From assembly GCA_035283185.1 (NCBI GenBank), contig DATEUJ010000211.1:1-64000 (forward strand): DNA of 64,000 bases, given 5' to 3'. Source of the DNA: DASSFZ01 sp035283185. GTDB lineage: Bacteria; Chloroflexota; Anaerolineae; Fen-1058. Positions 14,975 to 23,323 of this stretch are shown here, one piece after another. Every line of letters begins with the position of its first letter. The first letter of the stretch is position 1. A program made the translations under genes and the position numbers. The notes under the pieces were generated by a model. That model saw only the letters and a program-made list of their open reading frames with translations, did no database searches and was not told where the DNA came from.

Positions 14975-15258
14975 AGATCGCTTCTCCTGGAAACTTGATA
15001 GAACTGTATCAGCGTAGACGCAGATCGCGGAGAGAGTTGGCGGTTATGGGGGTAGACGCCGATCTTCCACGAGGTGGATGAGCCTACGGACATAACCCTC
15101 ACGAAGATCGTGCGGAGATACACCTCCTTTCGTCAGGGTTGCTTACTGCCCACCCGCATTGAATTGTAAGTGGACACAGCGCGGGCGTCCAGTGATAAAC
15201 GGCCTACTGCCAGGATGACAGATGGCGACACACGGGTAGTATAAGCCCAAATGCAAGA
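14975..15258. other. Intergenic region upstream of the first gdh gene
   Basis: No gene is seen. It must contain the promoter of the first gdh gene, but no clear -35/-10 pair was found. It has some imperfect GATC/CCTC-rich self-similarity (GTAGACGCAGATC, GTAGACGCCGATC at 15015 and 15052). Confidence 0.35.
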
Positions 15259-15285
15259 AGGCGGTAGAGAACCACCCTACCGCCT
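15259..15285 (-). terminator. Intrinsic terminator of the gdh2 operon
   Basis: Reading the minus strand, the 9-bp arms AGGCGGTAG and CTACCGCCT surround a 9-base loop and are followed by TTCTTGCATTT. It lies ~20 bases after the stop of the 185-residue gene. Confidence 0.7.
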
Positions 15286-15305
15286 CCTGCCGACAGGAGA
15301 AGCGT

Positions 15306-15863
15306 CTACGCGCGTCGCCAGACGGGTAATGGCGGCGCGAAGAGGCCCTTGAGCAGTCCGGCGTAGTTCACGCCTCGCCGCATATCGTCGTCGCTGAGCA
15401 AGTTTACGTCGAGGATCGACTCGCGCTGCCGGAAGCCGGGTGCAGGCAGATCCTTCAGGCTCGCCGCCAGAGCCCGATCCAGTGAAGCGATGAGGGCCTC
15501 CAGCGCAGCCGAAGGCGTGGTAACCCACACCAGCAAGTGCACGCCTACGTCGCGCGGCGGATCTTCGCCGGCCTCGCTGCCCGCGTCGAGCGCGGGATCA
15601 TAAACGTACACCGCCTGCACATTCTGGTCGTTCGCGGCCAGCACGTTTGCCACACCGGACGCCAGCCCGTACTTGAAGTAATCGAGGAAATCCGGGCGCT
15701 CCAGCAGGCCCGCCAGATTGGCGCCTCGCCGGAGTGCGCCGATCTTCTTGCGCGCTTGTGCCAGCGCGTCGTCTCGAATCGTCTCGGCGACTTCCTCCAG
15801 GTGCAGCACCTGAGCCGCATTGTGTGTCACTACCGATTGACGGACAAGGTCTTTGATCGTCAT
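15306..15863 (-). CDS. Hypothetical protein co-transcribed with gdh
   Basis: The 185-residue soluble protein is not recognised. It begins MTIKDLVRQSVVTHNAAQVL and has an amphipathic N-terminal half, an Asp-rich segment (DPALDAGSEAGEDPPRDVGV) and a strand-rich stretch VHLLVWVTTPSAALEALIAS. It ends near LPVWRR. The RBS GAGGAGG is very strong. The gene begins 21 bases after the gdh2 stop and shares its terminator, so it may act with the dehydrogenase. HLLVWV plus an A-L rich helix could be a ferredoxin-like regulatory fold. That is a guess. Confidence 0.7.
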   Translation of the reverse strand: MTIKDLVRQSVVTHNAAQVLHLEEVAETIRDDALAQARKKIGALRRGANLAGLLERPDFLDYFKYGLASGVANVLAANDQNVQAVYVYDPALDAGSEAGEDPPRDVGVHLLVWVTTPSAALEALIASLDRALAASLKDLPAPGFRQRESILDVNLLSDDDMRRGVNYAGLLKGLFAPPLPVWRRA

Positions 15864-15884
15864 ATTCAGCCTCCTCGATGATGG

Positions 15885-17195
15885 TTATGGGAACAGGCCA
15901 CGCATCTGGATGGCATCTGCCACTCGCTCAACGCCGAGCAGATATGCGGCCGAACGCAGGTCCAATCTGCGCGCCTGGGCAAGCGACCACACTTCGTCGA
16001 AGGCGCGGCGCATGGCTTTGCCCAGTTGTGAGCGCACTTCGTCCATGCCCCAGAAGAACGCCTGCAAGTCCTGCACCCACTCGAAGTACGATACGATGAC
16101 GCCGCCGGCGTTGGCCAGGATGTCCGGCACGACGATGATGCCGCGGTCGTGCAATATCTGGTCGGCCTCGAAGGTCGTCGGCCCGTTGGCGCCTTCGACG
16201 ATCGCCCTGGCCTGAATCCGGTCGGCGTTATGGATCGTAATTTGATCTTCGAGCGCAGCGGGGATCAGTACATCCACATCCAGCGTGAGCAGCTCAGCAT
16301 TGGTGAGAGGCTCGGCGTGGCCGTCGGCCCCGTAGCCCGCGAGCAGACGCTTGGGGTTGTTGCGGACGTGGTGCGCGATGGCCGCCAGGTCAAGACCTTT
16401 CGGGTTGTAGAGTCCGCCGCTTACATCGCTCACGGCGACGATCACGCAGCCGTATTCGTTGGCGAGAATGCGGGCGGCGTGCTGGCCGACATTCCCGAAT
16501 CCCTGGACGGCGACGCGCAGCCCATTCGGATCGCGTCCCTGGCGGCGAAGCATCTCGACGGTGGCGACCGCGACGCCGCGCCCAGTCGCCTCGGCCCGGC
16601 CCAGGGAGCCGCCGAGGGCGATCGGCTTGCCCGTCGTTATCTCGGTGACCCAGTGGCCTTCCAGCATAGAGATGGTATCCGCCAGCCAGGCCATCGTTCG
16701 CTCGCTGGTGTTCACGTCGGGTGCAGGGATGTCGCGCTTGCCGCCCAACAGGGGAAGGATCATGGCCGCGTAGCGACGGGTCAGTCGCTCGAGTTCAGGC
16801 TCGGACAGCTGAGCCGGGTCGACGGCCACGCCGCCTTTGGCGCCGCCAAAGGGCAGATTGGCGACGGCGCACTTGAGCGTCATCAGCATGGCCAGGGCGC
16901 GCACCTCGTCCATGTCCACGCCCGGGTGGAAGCGAATACCGCCCTTGCACGGCCCGCGCGCCGAAGAGTGCTGGACGCGGTAACCGGTGAAAACCGCAAT
17001 GTCGCCCTCGTCGCGCCGGATCGGTATCGATACGGTCAGTTCGCGCTCGGGCTGGCGCATAATGGCCCGCAGCCCCTCTTCAAGCCCCAGCCGGTCGAAG
17101 GCCGCCTCGAGTTGGGCGAGCGCCGTGGCAAGCATCCCACCTGGGACGGGTGCGGCTGCAACTGAATGCTCCTGAGTCAGATCTGTGAATATCAT
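15885..17195 (-). CDS. Glu/Leu/Phe/Val dehydrogenase (second copy)
   Basis: The 436-residue enzyme shows GPCKGGIRFHPGVDMDEV, TLKCAVANLPFGGAKGGV (catalytic lysines) and the Rossmann motif QGFGNVGQHAARIL. GGAKGG, in place of GGGKGG, is the more common glutamate dehydrogenase form. GAGG lies seven bases before the ATG. It heads a two-gene operon with the unknown 185-residue protein. Compared with the first copy only the active-site blocks are closely shared. Confidence 0.93.
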   Translation of the reverse strand: MIFTDLTQEHSVAAAPVPGGMLATALAQLEAAFDRLGLEEGLRAIMRQPERELTVSIPIRRDEGDIAVFTGYRVQHSSARGPCKGGIRFHPGVDMDEVRALAMLMTLKCAVANLPFGGAKGGVAVDPAQLSEPELERLTRRYAAMILPLLGGKRDIPAPDVNTSERTMAWLADTISMLEGHWVTEITTGKPIALGGSLGRAEATGRGVAVATVEMLRRQGRDPNGLRVAVQGFGNVGQHAARILANEYGCVIVAVSDVSGGLYNPKGLDLAAIAHHVRNNPKRLLAGYGADGHAEPLTNAELLTLDVDVLIPAALEDQITIHNADRIQARAIVEGANGPTTFEADQILHDRGIIVVPDILANAGGVIVSYFEWVQDLQAFFWGMDEVRSQLGKAMRRAFDEVWSLAQARRLDLRSAAYLLGVERVADAIQMRGLFP

Positions 17196-17291
17196 GGGCG
17201 TCCTCGATTCGATGTTCCCTGCCTATTCACCATACCATGCGCGCGATGAAAAACGAATAGGAATGACTCTGCAGCGCATGAAAAAGGCATG

Positions 17292-17324
17292 AAAAAACTC
17301 CCGAAGGCTCGGAATCTTCGGGAG
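17292..17324 (-). terminator. Intrinsic terminator of the two-component operon
   Basis: On the minus strand, arms CTCCCGAAG and CTTCGGGAG enclose a 9-base loop and are followed by six T. It starts 13 bases after the response regulator stop. Confidence 0.9.
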
Positions 17325-17337
17325 GTGTGTGGAGAGG

Positions 17338-18048
17338 TCAGGCTGCTGGATTCTCGGAGCAGACCAGCATGTAGCCCACGCCCGGATGCGTCACGATGAG
17401 CTTCGGGTTGGAGGGGTCGGCTTCGAGCTTCTGGCGGAGGTAACGAATGTAGGCGCGCAGGTAGTCCAGATCGTCGCGGTATTCCGAACCCCACACGGCG
17501 GTGAGCAGTTGCGCATGGAGCAACACCTGGTCGCGGTGCCTGGCGAGTTCGTGCAGCAGATTGTATTCGGTGCGGGTCAGGTGGACTTCGCGGTCGTCGA
17601 CCGTGACGCGGCGGCGGGCCAGGTCGATCCGCAAATTGCCGCAGATGATCTCCGCTTCGGTAAGCGCGACCGGCTCGTGGCGCGCCCGCTTGAGCACCGC
17701 ACGCACGCGCACCAGCAATTCCTTGGAGCTGAACGGCTTGGTGAGGTAGTCGTCCGCGCCCACGTCGAACCCGCGCAGCAAATCGGACTCGCGGGCTTTG
17801 GCCGTGAGCATGATGATCGGCACGCCGGAGAACTCGCGCACGCGGCGGGCCACTTCGTATCCATCGATCGCGCTGGCGAGGACGATGTCCAGCAGAATGA
17901 GGTCGGGTTGTTCGAGCGCGACCATCTCGATCGCCGCTTCGCCGCTGCCGGTGGACAGCACCGCATAGCCGGTGGCGGTCAGCACCTCGTGCACCAGCCG
18001 GACGAGCTTGGGTTCGTCGTCGACGACGAGGATACGTGTATGGGTCAT
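17338..18048 (-). CDS. OmpR/PhoB-family response regulator
   Basis: The 236-residue protein has a receiver domain with the acidic pair DD at 10-11, phosphoacceptor Asp 54 in LILLDIV, and Lys 104 in YLTKPFSSKEL. The C-terminal half is an OmpR-type winged helix (TRTEYNLLHELARHRDQVLL, then LRAYIRYLRQKLE and VGYML), which is KdpE-like. It follows the GAF-histidine kinase gene, 57 bases downstream of its stop, and is the likely partner. Two palindromes lie in that gap and could reduce its expression relative to the kinase. Target genes are unknown. Confidence 0.93.
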   Translation of the reverse strand: MTHTRILVVDDEPKLVRLVHEVLTATGYAVLSTGSGEAAIEMVALEQPDLILLDIVLASAIDGYEVARRVREFSGVPIIMLTAKARESDLLRGFDVGADDYLTKPFSSKELLVRVRAVLKRARHEPVALTEAEIICGNLRIDLARRRVTVDDREVHLTRTEYNLLHELARHRDQVLLHAQLLTAVWGSEYRDDLDYLRAYIRYLRQKLEADPSNPKLIVTHPGVGYMLVCSENPAA

Positions 18049-18063
18049 AGGAAATCTCAGCCG

Positions 18064-18096
18064 AGACTTCCGAAGTCTGCAAGACTTCGGAAGTCT
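18064..18096. repeat. Tandem 15-bp palindromes between kinase and regulator genes
   Basis: AGACTTCCGAAGTCT (18064-18078) and AGACTTCGGAAGTCT (18082-18096) are each self-complementary and also pair with each other. They have the same architecture as the pair at 10898-10961. In the mRNA they would form one long or two short stems. Confidence 0.6.
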
Positions 18097-18105
18097 GGAA
18101 AGGGA

Positions 18106-19413
18106 CTACTCGCCGATTTCTGCGCTCAATCCCGTGGTCGGTAGCGAGAAATGCAGCGTCGTGCCTTGTTCGACCTTGCTCTCGGCCCAGATGCGGCCGC
18201 CATGCGCCTCGACGATGGCCCGCGCCACCGGCAGGCCCAGGCCGGTGCCGGGCACGTGATAACCCGTCGGCGCTTTCACCCGGAAGTATTTCTCGAACAG
18301 TGGGATCAAATCCTCCGGCGAAATACCCACACCCTGATCGGAGATGCTGACGACGATGCGCTGCGCGTCGTGCTCCACTTCGCCCCGAATGATGATCAGT
18401 CCGCCGTCCGGCGAATACTTGATGGCGTTATCGACGATATTGCGCAGCACCTGCCGGATGCGGCGCGGGTCGGCATCGACGATCGGGAAGCTCGCTGGAA
18501 AGTCGATGATCAGGCGGTGAACCTCGGTGCGGCGCTGCATGTCGTCGGCGACCTCGCGTGCCAGGTGCGGCAGGCGCACCGGCTGCTGCTCGATGACGAG
18601 CTGGCCCACGTCGATGAGCGATGAGTCGAGAATGTCGCTGATCATCGTCTGCAGGTTGTCACACTCTTCGTCGATCAGGCGCAGGAACTCGTCGCGTTTC
18701 TCGTCGGGCCAGGTGACTTCCTCCAGCAAGAGCGCGGTGGCGTAGCCTTTGATCGACCCTAGCGGCGTGCGCAGCTCGTGCGACAGGGTGGCCATCACTT
18801 CTGAGCGCAGCCGATCGGCCTGCTGCGCGTCGCGGATGGCGATGGCTTCCGCTTCCAACCGTGCACGGTCGATCGCCAGTGCGATCAAGTCGGCCAGCGT
18901 TTGCACCAAGGGCAGATCGCTGTCGGAGAACTCGGCCGGACCGTGCAGTGTTTCCAGCACCAGCACGCCGTAGCGATGATCGCCAACCTGGAGCGGCGCA
19001 GCTACCGCGCCGCGAGGTAGGATATCGGAGCCGAGCGCACGGGCCATCGCCGCGCGGTTGGCCGGCCGCATGTCGGCCATCGCGTTCGCCACGTGGTTCG
19101 GTGTCGCGAACAGGCAGGCAGATCCTGCATCGTACACCTTTCCGGTGATCGACTCACCCGCACGCAGACCCATGTCGCGCATCACGGCCAGATCGTAACC
19201 GAACGTCGCCTCCGGCCGGAAAATGCCCGCCGACTCATCCCACAACATAAGTGCGCCGAGTTCGGCAGGGCCAAGCACATCGGTGAGCTTATCCATCACC
19301 GCGCCGAGCAGCGTCGGCAGGTCGAGCGGGGCGGTGAGCGTCTTGGCGACCTCGGTCAGGGCGTGCAGTTCGCGCGTGCGACGTTCGAGATCGCCAGCAT
19401 TTACAACGGACAC
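18106..19413 (-). CDS. GAF-domain sensor histidine kinase
   Basis: The 435-residue kinase has no membrane segments. A GAF domain covers about residues 15-185, HisKA follows with His 212 in TLSHELRTPLGSIKGYA, and the HATPase domain shows VLRNIVDNAIKYSPDGG (N box), ISDQGVGIS and PGTGLGLPVARAIVEAHGG (G boxes). The start is GTG 19413 behind GAGG. It is followed by its probable response regulator. A cytoplasmic GAF sensor suggests a small-molecule or redox signal, which cannot be named from sequence. Confidence 0.93.
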   Translation of the reverse strand: MSVVNAGDLERRTRELHALTEVAKTLTAPLDLPTLLGAVMDKLTDVLGPAELGALMLWDESAGIFRPEATFGYDLAVMRDMGLRAGESITGKVYDAGSACLFATPNHVANAMADMRPANRAAMARALGSDILPRGAVAAPLQVGDHRYGVLVLETLHGPAEFSDSDLPLVQTLADLIALAIDRARLEAEAIAIRDAQQADRLRSEVMATLSHELRTPLGSIKGYATALLLEEVTWPDEKRDEFLRLIDEECDNLQTMISDILDSSLIDVGQLVIEQQPVRLPHLAREVADDMQRRTEVHRLIIDFPASFPIVDADPRRIRQVLRNIVDNAIKYSPDGGLIIIRGEVEHDAQRIVVSISDQGVGISPEDLIPLFEKYFRVKAPTGYHVPGTGLGLPVARAIVEAHGGRIWAESKVEQGTTLHFSLPTTGLSAEIGE

Positions 19414-19525
19414 GGGAGAGCCTCGGCAATTTGGATTTCAAGACCATGAGTTGATCCACGATGATTGTACGCAAGCCTACCCGCCAGATCAACAGAGGGA
19501 TTGTACGGGTTCATTATGATGAATG

Positions 19526-20161
19526 TCACGCCCGCAGGCGACTGACCTGCTCTAGATCGTCAGGTGTGTTCACGTTCACCAGCGAGCGTAGGTCTGAATC
19601 GTGGACGCGGATTTCGTCGGCGTACAGGTACCGCACCCGGGCGTCAGGCAGGAACGCATTGAGCCGCCGGTCGTCACGATCGATGGCCGCCTGGATCATC
19701 GGCAGGCAGGTGCGGCGATACACCGCGTGCAGCGGGTGTATATCCAGGTCCTTGGCGCGGTAGCGCTTCACGTCCGCCGCGCTGACCTCGGCGGCGAGCG
19801 CGGGAATCACGGCGTCCCAGCCCTCGGCAGCATCGATCATCGCGCGCAGCAGCGCCGGGCTGAGAAACGGCATATCGACGGCGACGGCGACGCCCAGGTC
19901 GGTGCGCATCGCTTCCAAGCCGGCGTGCAGGCCGGCCAGCGGCCCGAAGCCGGGAATCGTGTCGGGCACGATGCGAGCGTCGAACCGCGTGTAAGGCGCG
20001 AGGTCGTTTGCGACGATGACGATCTCGCCGCACACCTGCCGCAGCGCATCCATCGTGCGCTCGATCAGCGTCCGTCCGTCGAAGAGGACGAACGCTTTGT
20101 CCATGCCCATCCGCCGGCTGTGGCCGCCGGCCAGGATGATGCCTGTCGCCGATGTAGCCAC
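19526..20161 (-). CDS. mobA: Molybdenum cofactor guanylyltransferase
   Basis: The 211-residue protein begins with the nucleotide-binding signature ILAGGHSRRMGMDKAFVLFD (residues 9-28). It has VANDLAPY, PGFGPLAGLHAGLEA and the metal site VAVDMPFL. It joins GMP to molybdopterin to form the MGD cofactor. The length suits MobA rather than the MobA-like CTP enzyme MocA. It stands alone on the minus strand. Confidence 0.9.
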   Translation of the reverse strand: MATSATGIILAGGHSRRMGMDKAFVLFDGRTLIERTMDALRQVCGEIVIVANDLAPYTRFDARIVPDTIPGFGPLAGLHAGLEAMRTDLGVAVAVDMPFLSPALLRAMIDAAEGWDAVIPALAAEVSAADVKRYRAKDLDIHPLHAVYRRTCLPMIQAAIDRDDRRLNAFLPDARVRYLYADEIRVHDSDLRSLVNVNTPDDLEQVSRLRA

Positions 20162-20289
20162 ATGGTTATTCTACCGCAGTCGCTGGAGAAAGGGATACTG
20201 GCTGCGCTCGTGCGCCTGTGGCGTCGCGTGTCCCATCGAGGACCTCAGACAGACGCTCTGGGGAGGTGATATTATAGAAAGCGAATCGT

Positions 20290-20318
20290 TTGACAGGTAA
20301 TCCGAATGAGAGTATATT
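20290..20318 (+). promoter_or_regulatory. Near-consensus promoter giving a probable leaderless mazEF mRNA
   Basis: TTGACA at 20290-20295, a 17-base spacer and TATATT at 20313-20318 precede the ATG at 20325 by six bases. Transcription would therefore begin at or within a base or two of the A of the start codon, leaving no room for a ribosome binding site; none is seen. Confidence 0.75.
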
Positions 20319-20324
20319 TGTAGT

Positions 20325-20555
20325 ATGAAAGTCAAGACCTCTATCACTCTTTCTGAAGACTTGTTGGCGGCCATTGACAAACGCGCCGGGCAATTCAAGA
20401 ACCGTTCCGATTTGATCGAAACGGCTCTCTGGGCTTTCATTACCCAGATGGCGCGCGACGAGCAGAACGCCAGGGATCTGGCTATCATCAACCAGCAGGC
20501 TGACCGACTCAACCGGGAAGCTGTCGACGTTCTCGCCTATCAGGTTGACCTGTGA
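20325..20555 (+). CDS. CopG/RHH-type antitoxin of a MazEF-like pair
   Basis: The 76-residue protein starts MKVKTSITLSEDLLAAIDKR. That is a ribbon-helix-helix domain with the KTSITLSEDLL strand and the NRSDLIETALWAFI helix. The tail (ARDLAIINQQADRLNREAVD) would bind the toxin. It overlaps mazF by four bases. Such antitoxins repress their own promoter, here directly upstream. The module is complete, unlike those at 1-6400. Confidence 0.85.
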   Translation: MKVKTSITLSEDLLAAIDKRAGQFKNRSDLIETALWAFITQMARDEQNARDLAIINQQADRLNREAVDVLAYQVDL

Positions 20556-20881
20556 AACGCGGCGAGCTATATCGCGTCACCCATCCTTCTGCCCGAGATC
20601 CCAAGAAATTCAGGGTCTTCGTCGTCGTCAGCAGGCAAGTGCTGATTGATTCGCGCTTCTCGACGGTGGTCTGCGCCCCGATTTACTCGACACATGATGG
20701 TTTATCCACGCAAGTCCGGGTCGGCGTAGATGAAGGCTTAAAACATGAAAGCAGTATTCACTGTGATGAGCTAGTGAGTCTACCCAAGTCGACCCTAACG
20801 TATTACGTGGGCACGCTTCCCCCGGAGAAAATCGAGGCTCTCAATCAAGCTCTGTGTATCGCTCTGGACATCCCGGATTGA
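20552..20881 (+). CDS. MazF/PemK-family endoribonuclease toxin
   Basis: The 109-residue protein starts MKRGELYRVTHPSARDPKKF. It has FVVVSRQVLIDSRFSTVVCA, the SSIHCDELVSLPKS motif with conserved Ser and Asp, and a GTLPPEKIEALNQALCIAL end. That is the whole MazF SH3-like barrel plus last helix. It should cleave mRNA at short motifs when the antitoxin is lost. The overlap with the antitoxin gene ensures coupling. Confidence 0.88.
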   Translation: MKRGELYRVTHPSARDPKKFRVFVVVSRQVLIDSRFSTVVCAPIYSTHDGLSTQVRVGVDEGLKHESSIHCDELVSLPKSTLTYYVGTLPPEKIEALNQALCIALDIPD

Positions 20882-20930
20882 TTCTGGGCGTTCTGGCTGA
20901 ACCCGGTTGAGCATTCCGATCAAGTCTTAA

Positions 20931-21521
20931 ATGATGGAGTCCCTGTCGGCCGTCGACCAGATTGAATCGCAGTTGAGCATCCCGGACGACCGCGCGATAC
21001 CGCCTCTTCTGATCGTGCTCGTCGGTCTGCCCGGCACCGGCAAGTCGACGCTGGCGCGCGCGCTGGCGCAGGCTCTGCCGGCGGCCGTCGTCGAGTCGGA
21101 TTTCGTGCGCAAGCAACTGTTCGATTCGCCGACTCACAGCGGACAGGAGAGCCAGCTCGTGCACAGCGTCTGCCACGCCGTAATCCGGCGGCTGCTGCGG
21201 CGCGGCGTTTCGACCGTCAACGACGCGACCAACCTGATCGAATCGCAGCGCGAGTTCTTGTATCACCTCGCCGACCAATGTGATGCGCGCCTGCTCGTCG
21301 TGCGCGTCGCCGCATCGGAGCCTGTGATCCGGCGGCGACTCGGGCAGCGGCAGGTGACGCGCTCTCCGCACGATTGGTCGGATGCGGACTGGAGCGTTTA
21401 CCTGCGCATGCAGCAGAGGCAGGACGCGATCGGCCGTCCCTTCGTGACGGTGAAGATGGACGGGGATGTTACAGAAGCCGTCGGCAAGGTGCTGCGCGCC
21501 GCGAGGCAACTACGCTGCTGA
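20931..21521 (+). CDS. P-loop kinase (AAA_33 / zeta-toxin-like)
   Basis: The 196-residue protein has Walker A GLPGTGKSTLARAL near residues 35-48, ESDFVRKQLFDSP (Asp in place of a sugar or nucleotide-kinase base), DATNLIESQREFL and an Arg-rich lid (VIRRRLGQRQV). This is the gluconate/polynucleotide-kinase-like AAA_33 family, often annotated as an ATP-binding protein. The substrate cannot be told. No strong RBS is visible, so either ATG of the MM start may be used. It follows mazF by 49 bases. Confidence 0.8.
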   Translation: MMESLSAVDQIESQLSIPDDRAIPPLLIVLVGLPGTGKSTLARALAQALPAAVVESDFVRKQLFDSPTHSGQESQLVHSVCHAVIRRLLRRGVSTVNDATNLIESQREFLYHLADQCDARLLVVRVAASEPVIRRRLGQRQVTRSPHDWSDADWSVYLRMQQRQDAIGRPFVTVKMDGDVTEAVGKVLRAARQLRC

Positions 21522-21544
21522 TGCAACGACCTGGCAGTATATTG

Positions 21545-21668
21545 CTCCCGCCGGGTGTGTCACCCGGCGGCCAGAAGGCGGGTGAGGTAGTGGCGACTTT
21601 AGTCGCTGCCCTAACGACTGAAGTCGTTACTACTATTCGCTCCCGCCAGGTGTGTCACCCGGCGGCCG
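21545..21668. repeat. REP-like cluster between convergent genes
   Basis: Two near-identical palindromes of the form CCGCCxGGTGTGTCACCCGG lie at about 21549 and 21644. Between them are two smaller stems with GCGACTTTAGTCGC and AACGACTGAAGTCGTT. The unit looks like a duplicated palindromic element and may end transcription of both neighbours. Confidence 0.6.
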
Positions 21669-22749
21669 GAAGGTTGGAGGTCGCAGATCCCTGACGAGCG
21701 ATAACGATTGTTCCAGGTTCTTCCTCGCTGCCGCCAACCTCGATGCGCGCCGGGATGAACTGCTTGATGACGTGCGCGTTGGTCAGCAGGTGCGGAGTCA
21801 CGCGGGCGGCGCGGAACTCCGAGCGGCCGGCCGCCAGCGCCATCGGCAAGAGCAGTTGATCGGCCAGGTGCTCGTCGACGGGCGCGCCGCCGGCGTGATG
21901 CGCGAGCAGATCGCGGCAGGCTTCGTCGGCGACCTGCTCCGACGGCTTACCCTTCGCCCCGAGCGCCGAGAAGCCGGCCAGGCTGTGCTCGTACTCTGCC
22001 ACCAGGAACAAGCCCGCGCCCGGAGCGGCGTCTCGCTCGCGCTTCGGCGTGACGTCGGCAGGCAGACCGGCGTCAACCAGCACATTCCGTGCTCGATTGG
22101 CGATGCGCTGGGCGATGTGCGCCGGCAGGTTGCAAGCGACGGCTGCGCCCAGGACTCGCTTCAAGTCTCCGCGCTCGAGGAGTGAAAGCGACGCGAGCGC
22201 CCTGCTTTCGCCGTCTATGTCGACCGTCATCTGACCGCCTCCGGCAGGATAGAACCCCCAGGCATCTAGACGGCAATCTGCTTTCACACCCATGCGCGCC
22301 ATCATCGGCAGGTACACATGCGCCAGGTAATCGAACGGCGGGCTCCACGGCACGTGTGTCCCGCCTTTCAGCGTGAGGCGGCTTTCACCCTGGGCTAGGG
22401 CAAGCGGCAGTAGAAGCGTTTGCAGCAGCAGCGTGACCGAGCCGGCGCTCCCGCGCCCGGCAGCGCCGGCTACGTCGAAGACGTATGTGCCCGGACGCGG
22501 CTTCGAGCCAGGCTGAAAGAGGAGTTCCGTCGATCCGATGGCTGCGCCGTGTACCTCGGCGTCGCATACTTCGGCGAGCGCCAGCACGCCGGTGAGATGC
22601 TGCGGCGCGAGGCCCGGGTTACGCCGTCCTGCCCGGATCCGTTCGATGCGCACGGACTGGCCGGTGATCGCGGACAGCGCCAGCGCTGTGCGCAGCACCT
22701 GCCCGCCGCCTTCGCCGTAGGAGCCGTCTATCTCGATCACAGGTTCCAT
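21655..22749 (-). CDS. rtcA: RNA 3'-terminal phosphate cyclase
   Basis: The 364-residue protein starts at ATG 22749: MEPVIEIDGSYGEGGGQVLR, the RtcA signature. RAGRRNPGLAPQHLTGVLAL, then LLLQTLLLPLALAQ and GGTHVPWSPPFDYL follow, as does the C-terminal adenylation His region (PVDEHLADQLLLPMAL). It makes 2',3'-cyclic phosphate RNA ends with ATP. The 81 residues upstream in the same frame are shadow coding of the divergent gene and were left out. Neither rtcB nor an rtcR regulator is near. The last residues run into the REP-like cluster. Confidence 0.93.
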   Translation of the reverse strand: MEPVIEIDGSYGEGGGQVLRTALALSAITGQSVRIERIRAGRRNPGLAPQHLTGVLALAEVCDAEVHGAAIGSTELLFQPGSKPRPGTYVFDVAGAAGRGSAGSVTLLLQTLLLPLALAQGESRLTLKGGTHVPWSPPFDYLAHVYLPMMARMGVKADCRLDAWGFYPAGGGQMTVDIDGESRALASLSLLERGDLKRVLGAAVACNLPAHIAQRIANRARNVLVDAGLPADVTPKRERDAAPGAGLFLVAEYEHSLAGFSALGAKGKPSEQVADEACRDLLAHHAGGAPVDEHLADQLLLPMALAAGRSEFRAARVTPHLLTNAHVIKQFIPARIEVGGSEEEPGTIVIARQGSATSNLPAAG

Positions 22750-22826
22750 CCTGAATCGAATTCTCCCGCCATTTCCCGTTCTCGTCAACGAGGGTATAAT
22801 CTGCGGGCACGCAACAGAGCGCCCAT

Positions 22827-23300
22827 ATGAACGAGCCGCATCCGCTATCCGACGATCGCCGCGCCGAGCTTGACGAAGCGGCGATAATGTTCTTGACGCT
22901 GCACAACGTCGAGCGACCGCCCGTGCCGATCGAGGAGATCTTGCGCAACCCGGTCGCCGAGATGTGGCAGCCCGATTTGATCGACCTGTCACATCAATCT
23001 TTCGATGCGACCGAGCGCTACAGTGTGCGCCCGACCATCGCCCGTGTGGTTGCGCGCTACGTGGGCGGCACGCGCTGGGCGCGCGAACGGGGCATGGCCG
23101 GCGATGCCGGTTTCACCGCCGACGAGGCGCGCTACTTCGCTCGCGCTCTTCTGATGCCGAAGGAGTGGATCGGCGCGCTGCCGGCGAGCGAGCGCACGCC
23201 TGCCAGCGTGCGGCTGCGCTTTCACGTTCCGATCGCCGATGCCGCCGGGCGGCTCGCCGAGCTCGAATTGCAGCCGGCTGACTCGCTCGCATCACTGTAA
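22827..23300 (+). CDS. IrrE/ImmA-like protein lacking the HExxH motif
   Basis: The 157-residue protein keeps the flanks of an ImmA/IrrE (DUF955) metallopeptidase: RRAELDEAAIMFLTLHNVER, VPIEEILRNP at the N-terminus, and DEARYFARALLMPKEWIGAL, then FHVPIADAAGRLAELELQPA at the C-terminus. Where the family has a HExGH helix the text is TIARVVARYVGGTRWARERG, with no His pair. It is thus predicted to be a non-catalytic relative. It lies 24 bases before the XamI-type endonuclease gene, so a link to that system is possible but unproven. Confidence 0.6.
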   Translation: MNEPHPLSDDRRAELDEAAIMFLTLHNVERPPVPIEEILRNPVAEMWQPDLIDLSHQSFDATERYSVRPTIARVVARYVGGTRWARERGMAGDAGFTADEARYFARALLMPKEWIGALPASERTPASVRLRFHVPIADAAGRLAELELQPADSLASL

Positions 23301-23323
23301 CGGAAGTAGTCGCGAGAGGTGAC

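Noticed and set aside
16149..17165. 338-codon frame opposite the second gdh gene
   Set aside because: Antisense shadow of a well-supported enzyme gene.
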